DNA from: Deltaproteobacteria bacterium
Lineage (GTDB): Bacteria > Myxococcota_A > UBA796 > SXON01
Assembly: GCA_947490345.1 (NCBI GenBank)
Contig: CANLGL010000001.1
Coordinates: 143,399-207,398, forward strand
Length of the DNA stretch: 64,000 nt
Direction: 5' to 3'
The notes under the pieces are model-generated. The model was not told the origin of the DNA. It made no database searches and worked only from the letters and a program-made list of their open reading frames with translations. Made by a program: the position numbers and the translations under genes. This document shows positions 37,647 to 46,306 of the stretch, one piece after another (the first letter of the stretch is position 1; each line of letters opens with the position of its first letter).

Positions 37647-38686
37647 GCGGGTTCGGCCTCAAGCCGACGGAGATCGGCGGTCGAGAACGCGGCGAGGCAG
37701 CGGGCGCCCTCTTTCCAGGGCACCGGGCTGCGCAGCTGGCCTTCATTGCGGCTGGCGGCGACCAGCTCGGTCCCGTCGTCGAGGACGACCCGGACGTGCA
37801 GCATTTCGCCTCGGTAGACCACCGCCTTCACCGTCGCTGGAAGTTGGGTCTTGCCCGGCGCGGGCGTCTCGGGCGCGGCAAGGTCCAGCCGCTCGGGCCG
37901 AAGCGCGTAGGTCACGCCCCCGGTTCCGAGCCCGGCGGTCGCGCCGTCGAGGAAGTTGCTCTCGCCGATGAAGCGGGCGACGAACGCGGTGCGGGGCTGC
38001 TCGTAGATTTCCGGGGGGGTGCCCAGCTGGGCGACACGGGCGTTGTCCATGACCGCGATGCGGTCCGACATGGTCAGCGCCTCCTCCTGGTCGTGGGTGA
38101 CGTAGACGAAGGTGATGCCGAGCCGCCGGTTCAGCGACTTGAGCTCGAACTGCATCTCCTTGCGCAGCTTGAGATCCAGCGCGCCGAGTGGCTCGTCAAG
38201 CAGGAGCAGGGTGGGCCGGAGCACCAGGGCACGTGCCAGGGCCACCCGTTGCCGCTGTCCTCCTGAAAGCGCGGCGGGAGCGCGCGATCCGAAGGTGGTG
38301 GGGTCCAGCTGCACCATGTCCAGCGCGGCCTTGACTCGCTCGCGGATCTCCGCGGGGGGGACCTTCTGGCGCTCCAGTCCGAAGGCGACGTTCTTTGCGA
38401 CGCTGAGGTGCGGGAAGAGGGCGTAGTTCTGGAAGACCATCGCGAGCTTGCGTTCGTAGGGGCGGCGCTGGTTGACCACCTCGCCATTGATGCGGACCTC
38501 GCCGCCGTCAGCGTCCGGCTCCTCAAACCCCGCGAGCAGGCGAAGCGTGGTCGTCTTTCCGCACCCCGAGGGCCCCAGGATCGAGAAGAACTCGCCATTG
38601 TCGATGGAGAAAGAGATGTTCCGTGCGGCCTGATGCGCACCGAAGGTCTTGTTGACATTTCGAAACTCGACGACCGGTACGCTCAT
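37643..38686 (-). CDS. potA: spermidine/putrescine ABC transporter ATP-binding protein
   Basis: GPSGCGKTTTLRLLAGFEEPD, LSGGQRQRVALARALV, LLLDEPLGALDLKLR, TOBE-like C-terminus. Confidence 0.94.
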   Translation of the reverse strand: MSVPVVEFRNVNKTFGAHQAARNISFSIDNGEFFSILGPSGCGKTTTLRLLAGFEEPDADGGEVRINGEVVNQRRPYERKLAMVFQNYALFPHLSVAKNVAFGLERQKVPPAEIRERVKAALDMVQLDPTTFGSRAPAALSGGQRQRVALARALVLRPTLLLLDEPLGALDLKLRKEMQFELKSLNRRLGITFVYVTHDQEEALTMSDRIAVMDNARVAQLGTPPEIYEQPRTAFVARFIGESNFLDGATAGLGTGGVTYALRPERLDLAAPETPAPGKTQLPATVKAVVYRGEMLHVRVVLDDGTELVAASRNEGQLRSPVPWKEGARCLAAFSTADLRRLEAEPA

Positions 38687-38792
38687 GGCCGCGTAGCATA
38701 TCAGAAGGGGGCGTGAGGGGGGCCACCACAAAGTCACCTTGACGACACCGCCTTGACCGGCGAGATTGCGCCGCTTTCCAGAGGTACCTGTC

Positions 38793-39962
38793 ATGGCCCT
38801 GAAGAACTACTTCTTCACTTCCGAATCCGTCTCCGAGGGTCATCCCGACAAGATGTGCGACCAGATCAGCGATGCGATCTTGGACGCGCACCTCGAAAAG
38901 TGCCCAACCGCCCGCGTGGCTTGCGAGACCCTGGTCAAGACCGGCCTCGTCGTTGTCGCCGGTGAGATCACCTCGACTGCCGCCATCGACTACCCGCCGA
39001 TCATCCGGCGTGTGGTCAACGAGATCGGCTTCAACCACAGCGACAAGGGTTTTGACGGCAACACCTGCGCGGTGATGGTCGCGTTGGAGCAGCAGTCGCC
39101 CGACATCAGCGTCGGCGTGACCGCGGGCGAAGGCCTGCACAAGGAGCAGGGTGCCGGCGATCAGGGCATCATGTTCGGCTACGCGATCAACGAAACGCCC
39201 GAGCTGATGCCGGCGACGTTGCAGTACAGCCATCGCCTGATGGAGCGCCTGGCTTGGCTGCGCAAGAACCACAAGGACTGGTCTTGGGTCCGTCCGGACA
39301 GCAAGTCGCAGGTCACCATCGAGTACCGTGACGGCAAGATCGCGCGCATCGATGCGGTGGTGGTCTCGACTCAGCACGACCCGCGTGAACACGGTTTGAT
39401 CGAATCGCAGATCCGCGACGAGCTCTGCCGCAAGGTGCTCCCCGCCGAGCTCCTCGACGGCGGCACCAAGTTCCACATCAACCCCACCGGCAACTTCGTG
39501 ATCGGAGGCCCCATGGGCGATTCCGGTCTCACCGGCCGCAAGATCATCGTCGACACCTACGGGGGGCACGGCGCGCACGGCGGCGGCGCCTTCTCCGGGA
39601 AGGACCCCTCCAAGGTCGACCGCAGCGCCGCCTACATGGGCCGCTACATCGCGAAGAACCTCGTCGCTGCCGGCGCTTGCGACCGCGCCCTGGTACAGCT
39701 TGCGTACGCCATCGGCGTCGCTGAGCCCATGAGCGTGAACGTCGAGACCTTCGGCACCGCCCATGTCTCGGAAGAGCGCCTCAACGCCTGCATCCGCGAG
39801 ATCTTCCCGGTCAAGCCGGGCCAGCTCATCAAGCACCTGAACCTGCTCCGCCCGATCTACCGCAAGACGGCGGCGTACGGTCACTTTGGTCGTGACGATG
39901 CGGATTTCACCTGGGAGCGCACCGACAAGGTCGCCGAGGTCAAGGCGGCAGTCGGGCTCTGA
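38793..39962 (+). CDS. metK: S-adenosylmethionine synthetase
   Basis: [66 protein letters not shown]. Confidence 0.98.
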   Translation: MALKNYFFTSESVSEGHPDKMCDQISDAILDAHLEKCPTARVACETLVKTGLVVVAGEITSTAAIDYPPIIRRVVNEIGFNHSDKGFDGNTCAVMVALEQQSPDISVGVTAGEGLHKEQGAGDQGIMFGYAINETPELMPATLQYSHRLMERLAWLRKNHKDWSWVRPDSKSQVTIEYRDGKIARIDAVVVSTQHDPREHGLIESQIRDELCRKVLPAELLDGGTKFHINPTGNFVIGGPMGDSGLTGRKIIVDTYGGHGAHGGGAFSGKDPSKVDRSAAYMGRYIAKNLVAAGACDRALVQLAYAIGVAEPMSVNVETFGTAHVSEERLNACIREIFPVKPGQLIKHLNLLRPIYRKTAAYGHFGRDDADFTWERTDKVAEVKAAVGL

Positions 39963-39968
39963 TTTTCT

Positions 39969-40108
39969 CGGGGAGAGAGCCTGCGGCCCCTTCCCCTACC
40001 GCCGCCTACCCTCCGGCCTCCAAGCTACGCTTTCCGGCCTCCGGCGGCAGGCGGGTTGGATAACCCGCCTGCCGGGCGACTCTCCCCATCCCGCCCGGCC
40101 GCGGAGGG
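39969..40108 (+). repeat. dispersed three-hairpin intergenic element, copy 4a
   Basis: Central CGGCAGGCGGGTT-GGAT-AACCCGCCTGCCG perfect hairpin; AAGC-tac-GCTT. Confidence 0.85.
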
Positions 40109-40190
40109 GCCTGCGGCCCCGTTCCCCTACCGTCGCCCATCCTCCGGCCTCCAAGCGCTCTCCCCATCCCGCCCAGCCGCAGAGCGGCCT
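40109..40190 (+). repeat. dispersed intergenic element, copy 4b (tandem; lacks the central hairpin)
   Basis: ccgttcccctaccgtcgcccatcctccggcctccaagc joined directly to gctctccccatcccgcccagccgcagagcggcc. Confidence 0.8.
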
Positions 40191-41214
40191 ACGCCAGCAT
40201 CGAAAGCAGGTTCATCTCTTCGAGCGCGCGACCGCTGCCCTTGACCACTGCGGACTGCGGATCATCGCAAAGCAGCACCGGCAGGCCCACCGCTTCCGAC
40301 AAGCATTGATCGAGGCCGCGGAGCATCGCACCCCCGCCGGTCATGATGATGCCGCGCTCCATGATGTCGCCGACCAGCTCGGGGGGAGTGCGCTCCAACG
40401 AGGCCCGGACGGCTTCGACGATGAGACTGACCGGCTCCTCGAGCGCGGCGCGGATCTCGTCACTGTGAACCGTGACGATGCGGGGGAAGCCGCGGATGAG
40501 ATCGCGTCCGCGCACGGCCATCTCGTCGACGCGACCGTCGTGAATCGCGTTGCCCAGGCGAATCTTGACCTCTTCGGCGGTGCGCGGCCCGATGAGCAGG
40601 TCGTGCGCACGGCGCATGTGCACGGTGATGGCATCGTCCATGTGGTCGCCGCCGACCTTGATGCTGCGGCTGTAGACGATCCCCGCCATGGAGATGACCG
40701 CGACTTCGGTGGTTCCGCCGCCCACGTCCACGACCATGTTCCCCGTCGGCTCCGTGATCGGCAGGTCGGCGCCGATCGCGGCCGCGAGGGGCTCCTCGAT
40801 CAGGTGGACCTCGCGCGCACCTGCACACTCAGCGCTCTCCCGCACGGCGCGTTTTTCCACCTCGGTGGTGCCGTAGGGGATGCAGACGACCATCCGGGGT
40901 GCGATGAAGCTCTTCCGACCGTTGACGCGCTCGATGAAGTACCGAAGCATCTGCTCCGTCACTTCAAAGTCGGCGATCACGCCGTCCTTGAGCGGGCGGA
41001 TCGCCTGAATGTCGGTCGGGCAACGCCCGATCATCGCTTTGGCCTGGGTGCCGACCGCGACGACCTTCTTGTTGCCTTTCCGGTCGTGATGGATGGCGAC
41101 GACCGAAGGTTCGTTGCACACGACGCCGCGACCCTTCACGTACACCAGGGTGTTGGCGGTGCCGAGATCGATCGCCATGTCCTGCGAGAACAAGCCGAGG
41201 AAGGAGCTGAACAT
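40189..41214 (-). CDS. mreB: rod shape-determining protein MreB
   Basis: DMAIDLGTANTLVYVKGRGVVCNEPSVVAI; NMVVDVGGGTTEVAVISMAGIVYS; GIIMTGGGAMLRGLD. Confidence 0.97.
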   Translation of the reverse strand: MFSSFLGLFSQDMAIDLGTANTLVYVKGRGVVCNEPSVVAIHHDRKGNKKVVAVGTQAKAMIGRCPTDIQAIRPLKDGVIADFEVTEQMLRYFIERVNGRKSFIAPRMVVCIPYGTTEVEKRAVRESAECAGAREVHLIEEPLAAAIGADLPITEPTGNMVVDVGGGTTEVAVISMAGIVYSRSIKVGGDHMDDAITVHMRRAHDLLIGPRTAEEVKIRLGNAIHDGRVDEMAVRGRDLIRGFPRIVTVHSDEIRAALEEPVSLIVEAVRASLERTPPELVGDIMERGIIMTGGGAMLRGLDQCLSEAVGLPVLLCDDPQSAVVKGSGRALEEMNLLSMLA

Positions 41215-41291
41215 TGGGCACCCGGGGCGGGGGAGGGGCGGGGGAAGGCGAACTGCGGGGAAAAGTGTGCTTCGTGGGACGAAGCGGCGGG

Positions 41292-41322
41292 GCGTTGAGG
41301 ATATCGCGATTTCCCTTGACAT
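41292..41322 (-). promoter_or_regulatory. candidate sigma70-type promoter for mreB
   Basis: On the minus strand TTGTCA-N18-TATCCT, about 75 nt upstream of the mreB ATG. Confidence 0.5.
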
Positions 41323-41416
41323 GACAAGAGGGCGCACGTGCAAATAAGGGAATTGTGGTCGGTTACCCGTGCCGTGCTGGGCACGTACCATGTCAGTCAC
41401 TCATGCCGCCTTCCGA

Positions 41417-41532
41417 AGCTCCCAAGGCCATGAAACGCCGGCGGCATGGGGGCCCGCAGGCCGGAAAGCGTAGCTTGGAGGCCGCAGGGTAGGCGACGGT
41501 AGGGGGAGGATGCGGCGAGCGTCTTCCCCCGT
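41417..41532 (-). repeat. dispersed intergenic element, copy 5 (reverse orientation)
   Basis: Reverse complement gggggaagacgctcgccgcatcctccccctaccgtcgcctaccctgcggcctccaagctacgctttccggcctgcgg. Confidence 0.8.
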
Positions 41533-41563
41533 TGCATGATAGCCGCGCCCCTCGGAGTGTCCC

Positions 41564-43057
41564 ATGACCGTGATCGAGAAGCTGCGCGCGAGTACCGAGA
41601 GCACCAGCACTCGTTTCATCATCATCGTCGTGGCGGCGATCTTCGCGTTCGCCGGGGGCAGCAGTGCGAGTGGGCAGGGGTGCGCGGGGGGCATGGCGGC
41701 GACCGTCAACGGCGAGACGGTGAGCACGACCGAGTTCGAAAAGGCGGTGCGCAGCAACTACCGGCGGGCCGGAGCCGATTTGGACGACGAAGCGCGCGGT
41801 CGGCTCGCCAGTTCGACGCTGGACCAGCTCATCAAGCAGCAGGTGCAACTTCAGGAAGCCCGCCGGCTTGGACTCGCGGTGTCGGATGCGGAGGTTGCCC
41901 GTTCGGTGCGGGCACAGGAGGCCTTCCAGAAGGACGGCGCCTTCGACGAGAAGACCTTCCTGGAGGTCCTGGCGCGGATGGGCTTTGGACGAACCGAGTT
42001 CGAGGAGGGCCAGCGGGACTATCTGCTGCTCCAGAAGCTCGAGGAGCTCGCCGTTCGCGGCGTCCTGGTGACCGAGGCCGAGGTCCGCTCCGAGTGGGCG
42101 CGTGACAATACCAATGTCGACCTCACGGTCATCCGGTTCCCGCCGGCCAATTTCTACGACGACATCGTGGTCTCCGACGCGGATCGGGATGCCTATGTGC
42201 TCGCCAATGGCCCGGCGATCGAGTCGAAGTACAAGGCGGACTACGACCGTAACTACAACCTGCCCAAGCGTTTCCACCTGCACACGATCTTGTTCCGCAC
42301 CGACCTCGCGGGCGCCGATGAAGCGGCGGTGATGGCCAAGGCCGAGTCGGTCGCGAAAGAAGCCCAGAGCGGGGCGGAGTTTTCCGCGCTCGCCCGCCGG
42401 TGGAGTGAGGACCTCAGCGCCAAGGACGGAGGTGACCTCGGCATTCTGGCTGCCGATTCGGTTGATCCCGCACTGGCCGCTGCGGCCGAAACCGCCGGTG
42501 CCGGCAAGGTGACCGCGGTGATCAAGACGGGCCGGGGCCTCCAGGTTCTGCGCGTGGAAACCATCGAACCCGCACGCGTGATTCCGCTCGAAGAGGCCAA
42601 GCTCACGATCGCGGCGCAGTTGATCAAGGACGACAAGGTCGAGGGTGTGGCGGCCGACTACGCGGCCAAGGTCATCGCGGCATGGACCCCCGGCGGGCCC
42701 GCTCCCACCGTGCTCGCGGAGGCGCGGTCGTTGGCCGTGGTCACGACGGGTAGCTTCAGCCTGGGCGAGTCCAGCATCCCCAGCGTGGGCGATGGGCCCG
42801 ACGTGGCCGATCTTCTCGCCGCGGTTGCCACCGCCAAGTCGGGTGACGTCCTTCCGGTCGCGGTCACCATCAAGGGCATCCCGCACGCGGTCCAGGTCAC
42901 GGCTCGCACCGAAGCCGATGCAGCCGAGTACCAAGAGGGTTCGCGGATGGTGCGCGGCCGCTTGGAGTACATTCGCCGGCAAACGTTTATGGCCGCGTGG
43001 GTGGCGAGCCTCGAAGCCGAGGCGACGATCGTCCGGTACGTGGGCCAGGGCGGTTGA
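41564..43057 (+). CDS. PpiD/SurA-like periplasmic peptidyl-prolyl isomerase chaperone
   Basis: N-terminal TM anchor FIIIVVAAIFAFAGG, MAATVNGETVSTTEFEKAV SurA_N-like, parvulin-like HLHTILFRTD...SALARRWSEDLSAKDGGDLG. Confidence 0.85.
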   Translation: MTVIEKLRASTESTSTRFIIIVVAAIFAFAGGSSASGQGCAGGMAATVNGETVSTTEFEKAVRSNYRRAGADLDDEARGRLASSTLDQLIKQQVQLQEARRLGLAVSDAEVARSVRAQEAFQKDGAFDEKTFLEVLARMGFGRTEFEEGQRDYLLLQKLEELAVRGVLVTEAEVRSEWARDNTNVDLTVIRFPPANFYDDIVVSDADRDAYVLANGPAIESKYKADYDRNYNLPKRFHLHTILFRTDLAGADEAAVMAKAESVAKEAQSGAEFSALARRWSEDLSAKDGGDLGILAADSVDPALAAAAETAGAGKVTAVIKTGRGLQVLRVETIEPARVIPLEEAKLTIAAQLIKDDKVEGVAADYAAKVIAAWTPGGPAPTVLAEARSLAVVTTGSFSLGESSIPSVGDGPDVADLLAAVATAKSGDVLPVAVTIKGIPHAVQVTARTEADAAEYQEGSRMVRGRLEYIRRQTFMAAWVASLEAEATIVRYVGQGG

Positions 43058-43235
43058 TCGAGGCCGCTTGGCGGGCGGATGTGATCGTCCAACGCCGACA
43101 AGCGCCGGTTCCACTCGCCGGCGGTTGCAAATAATCATCGGCGACACTTCCATTGCCCGATCACGCGTGGTAGACAAGTCTTGACGCGGCAAGAGCCTCC
43201 CCGAGCTTCGGCTCTGGCTTCGGTCGGGTCTCATT

Positions 43236-43367
43236 GGAGGACGGACAGGTTCGCGTGTAGTTGAAGTAGACGCTGTGCAACATCTGCTGGCTGCAACGCC
43301 GGCCGGGCGAGGAGCGCGCCCGGTCGTCGATTCGACGCTGCGCTCCCGCGCGACCTGTCCGTCCTTC
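43236..43367 (+). ncRNA. candidate structured RNA or 5' leader (family not recognised)
   Basis: GGAGGACGGACAGGT (43236-43250) pairs with ACCTGTCCGTCCTTC (43353-43367), extended by CGCGTG/CGCGCG after a bulged U; internal CCGGGCG-AGGAGCG-CGCCCGG and CGTCG-ATT-CGACG hairpins. Strand uncertain. Confidence 0.5.
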
Positions 43368-43398
43368 CGTGATTCTGTCCTCGCCGGGTTCACCACGC

Positions 43399-44505
43399 AT
43401 GGTTGACGGAAGCACTCTCCCCGACCTCCGCCGTCCCGCCGCGTTCTTCGACGGCGCGGACTTGCTCCGGACGCTCGGTGACAGCGCCCTGGCGCTGACC
43501 TGGCGGGTCCTCTCGCCTGGTGATCGGACGCCCTTTCTCCGCGCCGATCAGCCGCCGCTCACGCGGCTGCGGTATCGGGCCGACGACGGGTGGGGCGCCG
43601 ACCTATTCCACTTGCCGGCCCTGCCCGGCGCGCCGGCTGAACCGGTCGTGCTGGCCCACGGGCTCGGCGGGAGCCATCGTGACTTCGCGCTGGAAGCGGG
43701 GAGGGGACTCGCGTCGGCGCTGCGCGCGGCAGGCTTCGCGGTGTACTTGCTCGAGCACCGGGGCGATCGCTGCGCGGTCGCGCCCCCGGGCGCACTTCCG
43801 TTTACCGTGGACGACATCGCGACGCGGGATGTGCCCGCCGCGCTGGACCGCGTGGTGGAGCACAGCGGCTTCCCGCGCGTACTTTGGGTCGGCCACGGGC
43901 TCGGTGCGCAGCTCTGGTGCCTCAGCCGTGCGCTCGGTGGTGAGGATCGCTTCGCCGCCTCGTCGCTCATCGCGCCGGCGGTACGCTTTCGTCCGGGGGC
44001 CAGCGCGCTGCGCTCCGCCGGACTGGTGGCGGCGCTCTTGCCGCGAGGCTGGGTGATTCCGACAAGGCGCGTGCAGGCGCTTTTGACGCCCTTCGTCGCG
44101 GGCGGGGCGGACGTCGCCTCGCCGGACACCGAGGGCGCCCGGGCGCGGGGCCGCCTGCGCCACGGGGCCGGGGACCTGCACGGAGGCGTGGTGCGTCAGG
44201 TGGCGCGGTGGGTCGCTGAGGGGAGCCTCACCGACTCCACCGGGCGGCTCGACATCGTGGCGGCGTTGCCCGCGGCTGTCGTGCAGGTGGTGCTCCCGAC
44301 GGAGGATCCTGGCTGCCCACTCGGCGCCGCCGAGCCCTTGATCGTGCGGCTTGGCGCCGATGTGGTCGATCTCCCAGCCGGCTTCGGGCACCTCGACCCG
44401 CTGCTCGGCGAGCATGCGGCCGCGGAGGTCCATGCTCCGATCGTCGCGTTCCTGTCGTCGCACCGGCGGTTGGTGGATAGCCTTGGGCGCAATGCCCATC
44501 GTTGA
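43399..44505 (+). CDS. alpha/beta hydrolase
   Basis: VVLAHGLGGSHRDF, VLWVGHGLGAQLW (GxGxG nucleophile-elbow region), C-terminal GFGHLDPL. Confidence 0.8.
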   Translation: MVDGSTLPDLRRPAAFFDGADLLRTLGDSALALTWRVLSPGDRTPFLRADQPPLTRLRYRADDGWGADLFHLPALPGAPAEPVVLAHGLGGSHRDFALEAGRGLASALRAAGFAVYLLEHRGDRCAVAPPGALPFTVDDIATRDVPAALDRVVEHSGFPRVLWVGHGLGAQLWCLSRALGGEDRFAASSLIAPAVRFRPGASALRSAGLVAALLPRGWVIPTRRVQALLTPFVAGGADVASPDTEGARARGRLRHGAGDLHGGVVRQVARWVAEGSLTDSTGRLDIVAALPAAVVQVVLPTEDPGCPLGAAEPLIVRLGADVVDLPAGFGHLDPLLGEHAAAEVHAPIVAFLSSHRRLVDSLGRNAHR

Positions 44506-46288
44506 ACAGGACCCGCCGACCAATCCCTCCAGTCCGGCGTCTCGCAGCGCGCCCGTTCGCAAGCGGCCCCGCGCCGCAAGGCTCATCCTCGGGATCGCGT
44601 TGGTGGGCGCGCTCACGCTGGCCGCGGGCGTCGTTGGCGCGGTCATCCTGCTGAAAGATGATTTCGGTCCCTCGGTCAAGGAGGGCTCATTTCTCGAGGT
44701 CGTGGTCGACGGCAAGCTCCACGACGCGCCCGGCGCGACGGGCTTCGTCCTCGACCCCAACGACTTCCCGGTGCTCTTGACCGAGGCCACCGCCGACATC
44801 CGCCGCGCCGCCACCGACGCCCGAATCACCGGCCTGTACTTGGAGATCGAGGGCACCAGCCTCGGCTGGGCCGGGGCAGGGGAGCTGCGCGCCGCGATTC
44901 TGGAGTTCGGCGCGTCGGGGAAGCCGTGCCACGCCTGGGCTGATGCGTACGACAACAAGGCCTACTACATTGCCAGCGCCTGCAAGGACGTCTATGTGTC
45001 GCCCGCGGGCGTGATGCTGGTAAATGGATTCTCGCTCACGACGGAATACTACTCGGGCGCCATGGAGAAGCTCGGCGTGACGTCGAATTTCGAGCACGTC
45101 GGCGACTTCAAGAGCGCGATTGAGCCCTACCAGCGCGCCGAACCGAGCGAGGCGGCCAGCGTCGCGATGGACTACATGCTCGATGGGCTCTACGAGGAGC
45201 TGGTGAGCGGGGTAGCAACGGGGCGGGGTGTCCCGGTCGAGTCGGTCAAGGCCTGGATCGACGATCCGCCGATCACACCGGATTCGGCGGTGACGCGGGG
45301 AATGGTCACCGGGACGAAGTACCGCGACCAGGTGGCCGATGATCTGGCGGGCAAGGAGCGGACGGAGCTCAGCGACTACCACGAGGATCCGAGCGGATTC
45401 GGCGGCGGGAAGGTCGTGGCCGTCGTCCACGCCGAGGGCGCCATCGTCTCCGGGGAGTCGGGCTCACCGATGTTCGGCGGCTCGATGGTCGGGGACCGGA
45501 CCTTGATCGACATCTTCGATGACCTGCGCGAGGACGACAACGTCGCCGCCGTCGTGCTGCGGGTGAACTCTCCGGGCGGCAGCGGCCTGGCGTCCGACAA
45601 CATCTGGCGCGCGCTGATTCGCCTCAAGGAGGCTGGCAAGCCGCTGGTCGTGTCCATGGGCGACTACGCGGCCAGCGGCGGCTACTACATCGCTGCGCCT
45701 GCGGACTGGATCGTGGCCCAACCCGCGACCCTCACCGGCAGCATCGGCGTCTTCGGTGGCAAGCTCAACCTTGGCGGCATCTACGGCAAGCTCGGCATCA
45801 CGACGCACACCTGGCGGCGCGGGGCAATGAGCGACCTCTTCTCGCCGATCTCGGACTTCAATGAGGGCGAGCGGGCGAAGTTCCGGGAGTTCCTCCAGGG
45901 CTTCTACGACATCTTCCTGGCCCGCGTGGGCGAGGGGCGCAAGCTCGAGCGCGACGCCGTACATGAAGTCGCTCAGGGCCGCGTGTGGACGGGCTCGCAG
46001 GCCAAGGAACGTGGTCTTGTCGATGAGATCGGCGGCCTCGAGACCGCCTTGAAGAAGGCCCGCGAGCTGGCTGAGGTGCCCGACGGCGAGGAGCTTCGCC
46101 TGGAGCGTTACCCCCGCCGTCGTACCTTCATCGAGCAGCTCTCGGAGGACCTGAAGGAGGCGCGGCTACCCCCTGAGGCCACGCTGCCGGAGGTCAAGCG
46201 GGCGTGGGCGCAGTTCGAGGTCCTGGAACGCGTGCTGCAGGACGGTGGCGTGGCGGCGATGCTGCCGGCGGCGATCGAGGTGCGGTAG
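44492..46288 (+). CDS. sppA: signal peptide peptidase SppA (long 67K-type)
   Basis: N-terminal TM; VVLRVNSPGGSGLASDNIW; VVSMGDYAASGGYYIAAPADWIVAQPATLTGSIGVFGG. Confidence 0.93.
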   Translation: MPIVEQDPPTNPSSPASRSAPVRKRPRAARLILGIALVGALTLAAGVVGAVILLKDDFGPSVKEGSFLEVVVDGKLHDAPGATGFVLDPNDFPVLLTEATADIRRAATDARITGLYLEIEGTSLGWAGAGELRAAILEFGASGKPCHAWADAYDNKAYYIASACKDVYVSPAGVMLVNGFSLTTEYYSGAMEKLGVTSNFEHVGDFKSAIEPYQRAEPSEAASVAMDYMLDGLYEELVSGVATGRGVPVESVKAWIDDPPITPDSAVTRGMVTGTKYRDQVADDLAGKERTELSDYHEDPSGFGGGKVVAVVHAEGAIVSGESGSPMFGGSMVGDRTLIDIFDDLREDDNVAAVVLRVNSPGGSGLASDNIWRALIRLKEAGKPLVVSMGDYAASGGYYIAAPADWIVAQPATLTGSIGVFGGKLNLGGIYGKLGITTHTWRRGAMSDLFSPISDFNEGERAKFREFLQGFYDIFLARVGEGRKLERDAVHEVAQGRVWTGSQAKERGLVDEIGGLETALKKARELAEVPDGEELRLERYPRRRTFIEQLSEDLKEARLPPEATLPEVKRAWAQFEVLERVLQDGGVAAMLPAAIEVR

Positions 46289-46306
46289 GCCCGGGTCGCC
46301 CCGCCC

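Noticed and set aside
18352-38686. Polyamine genes as a single operon or gene cluster
   Set aside because: Genes are on both strands and interrupted by unrelated lipoproteins; only a functional theme, kept as inference.
38687-38792. SAM riboswitch upstream of metK
   Set aside because: No recognisable SAM-I/II/SAH motif in the ~106-bp gap; only weak local complementarity.
43161-43415. 84-aa minus-strand ORF spanning the structured element
   Set aside because: Composition shifts abruptly and its start lies inside the downstream plus-strand gene; pairing symmetry explains the region better, though not excluded.
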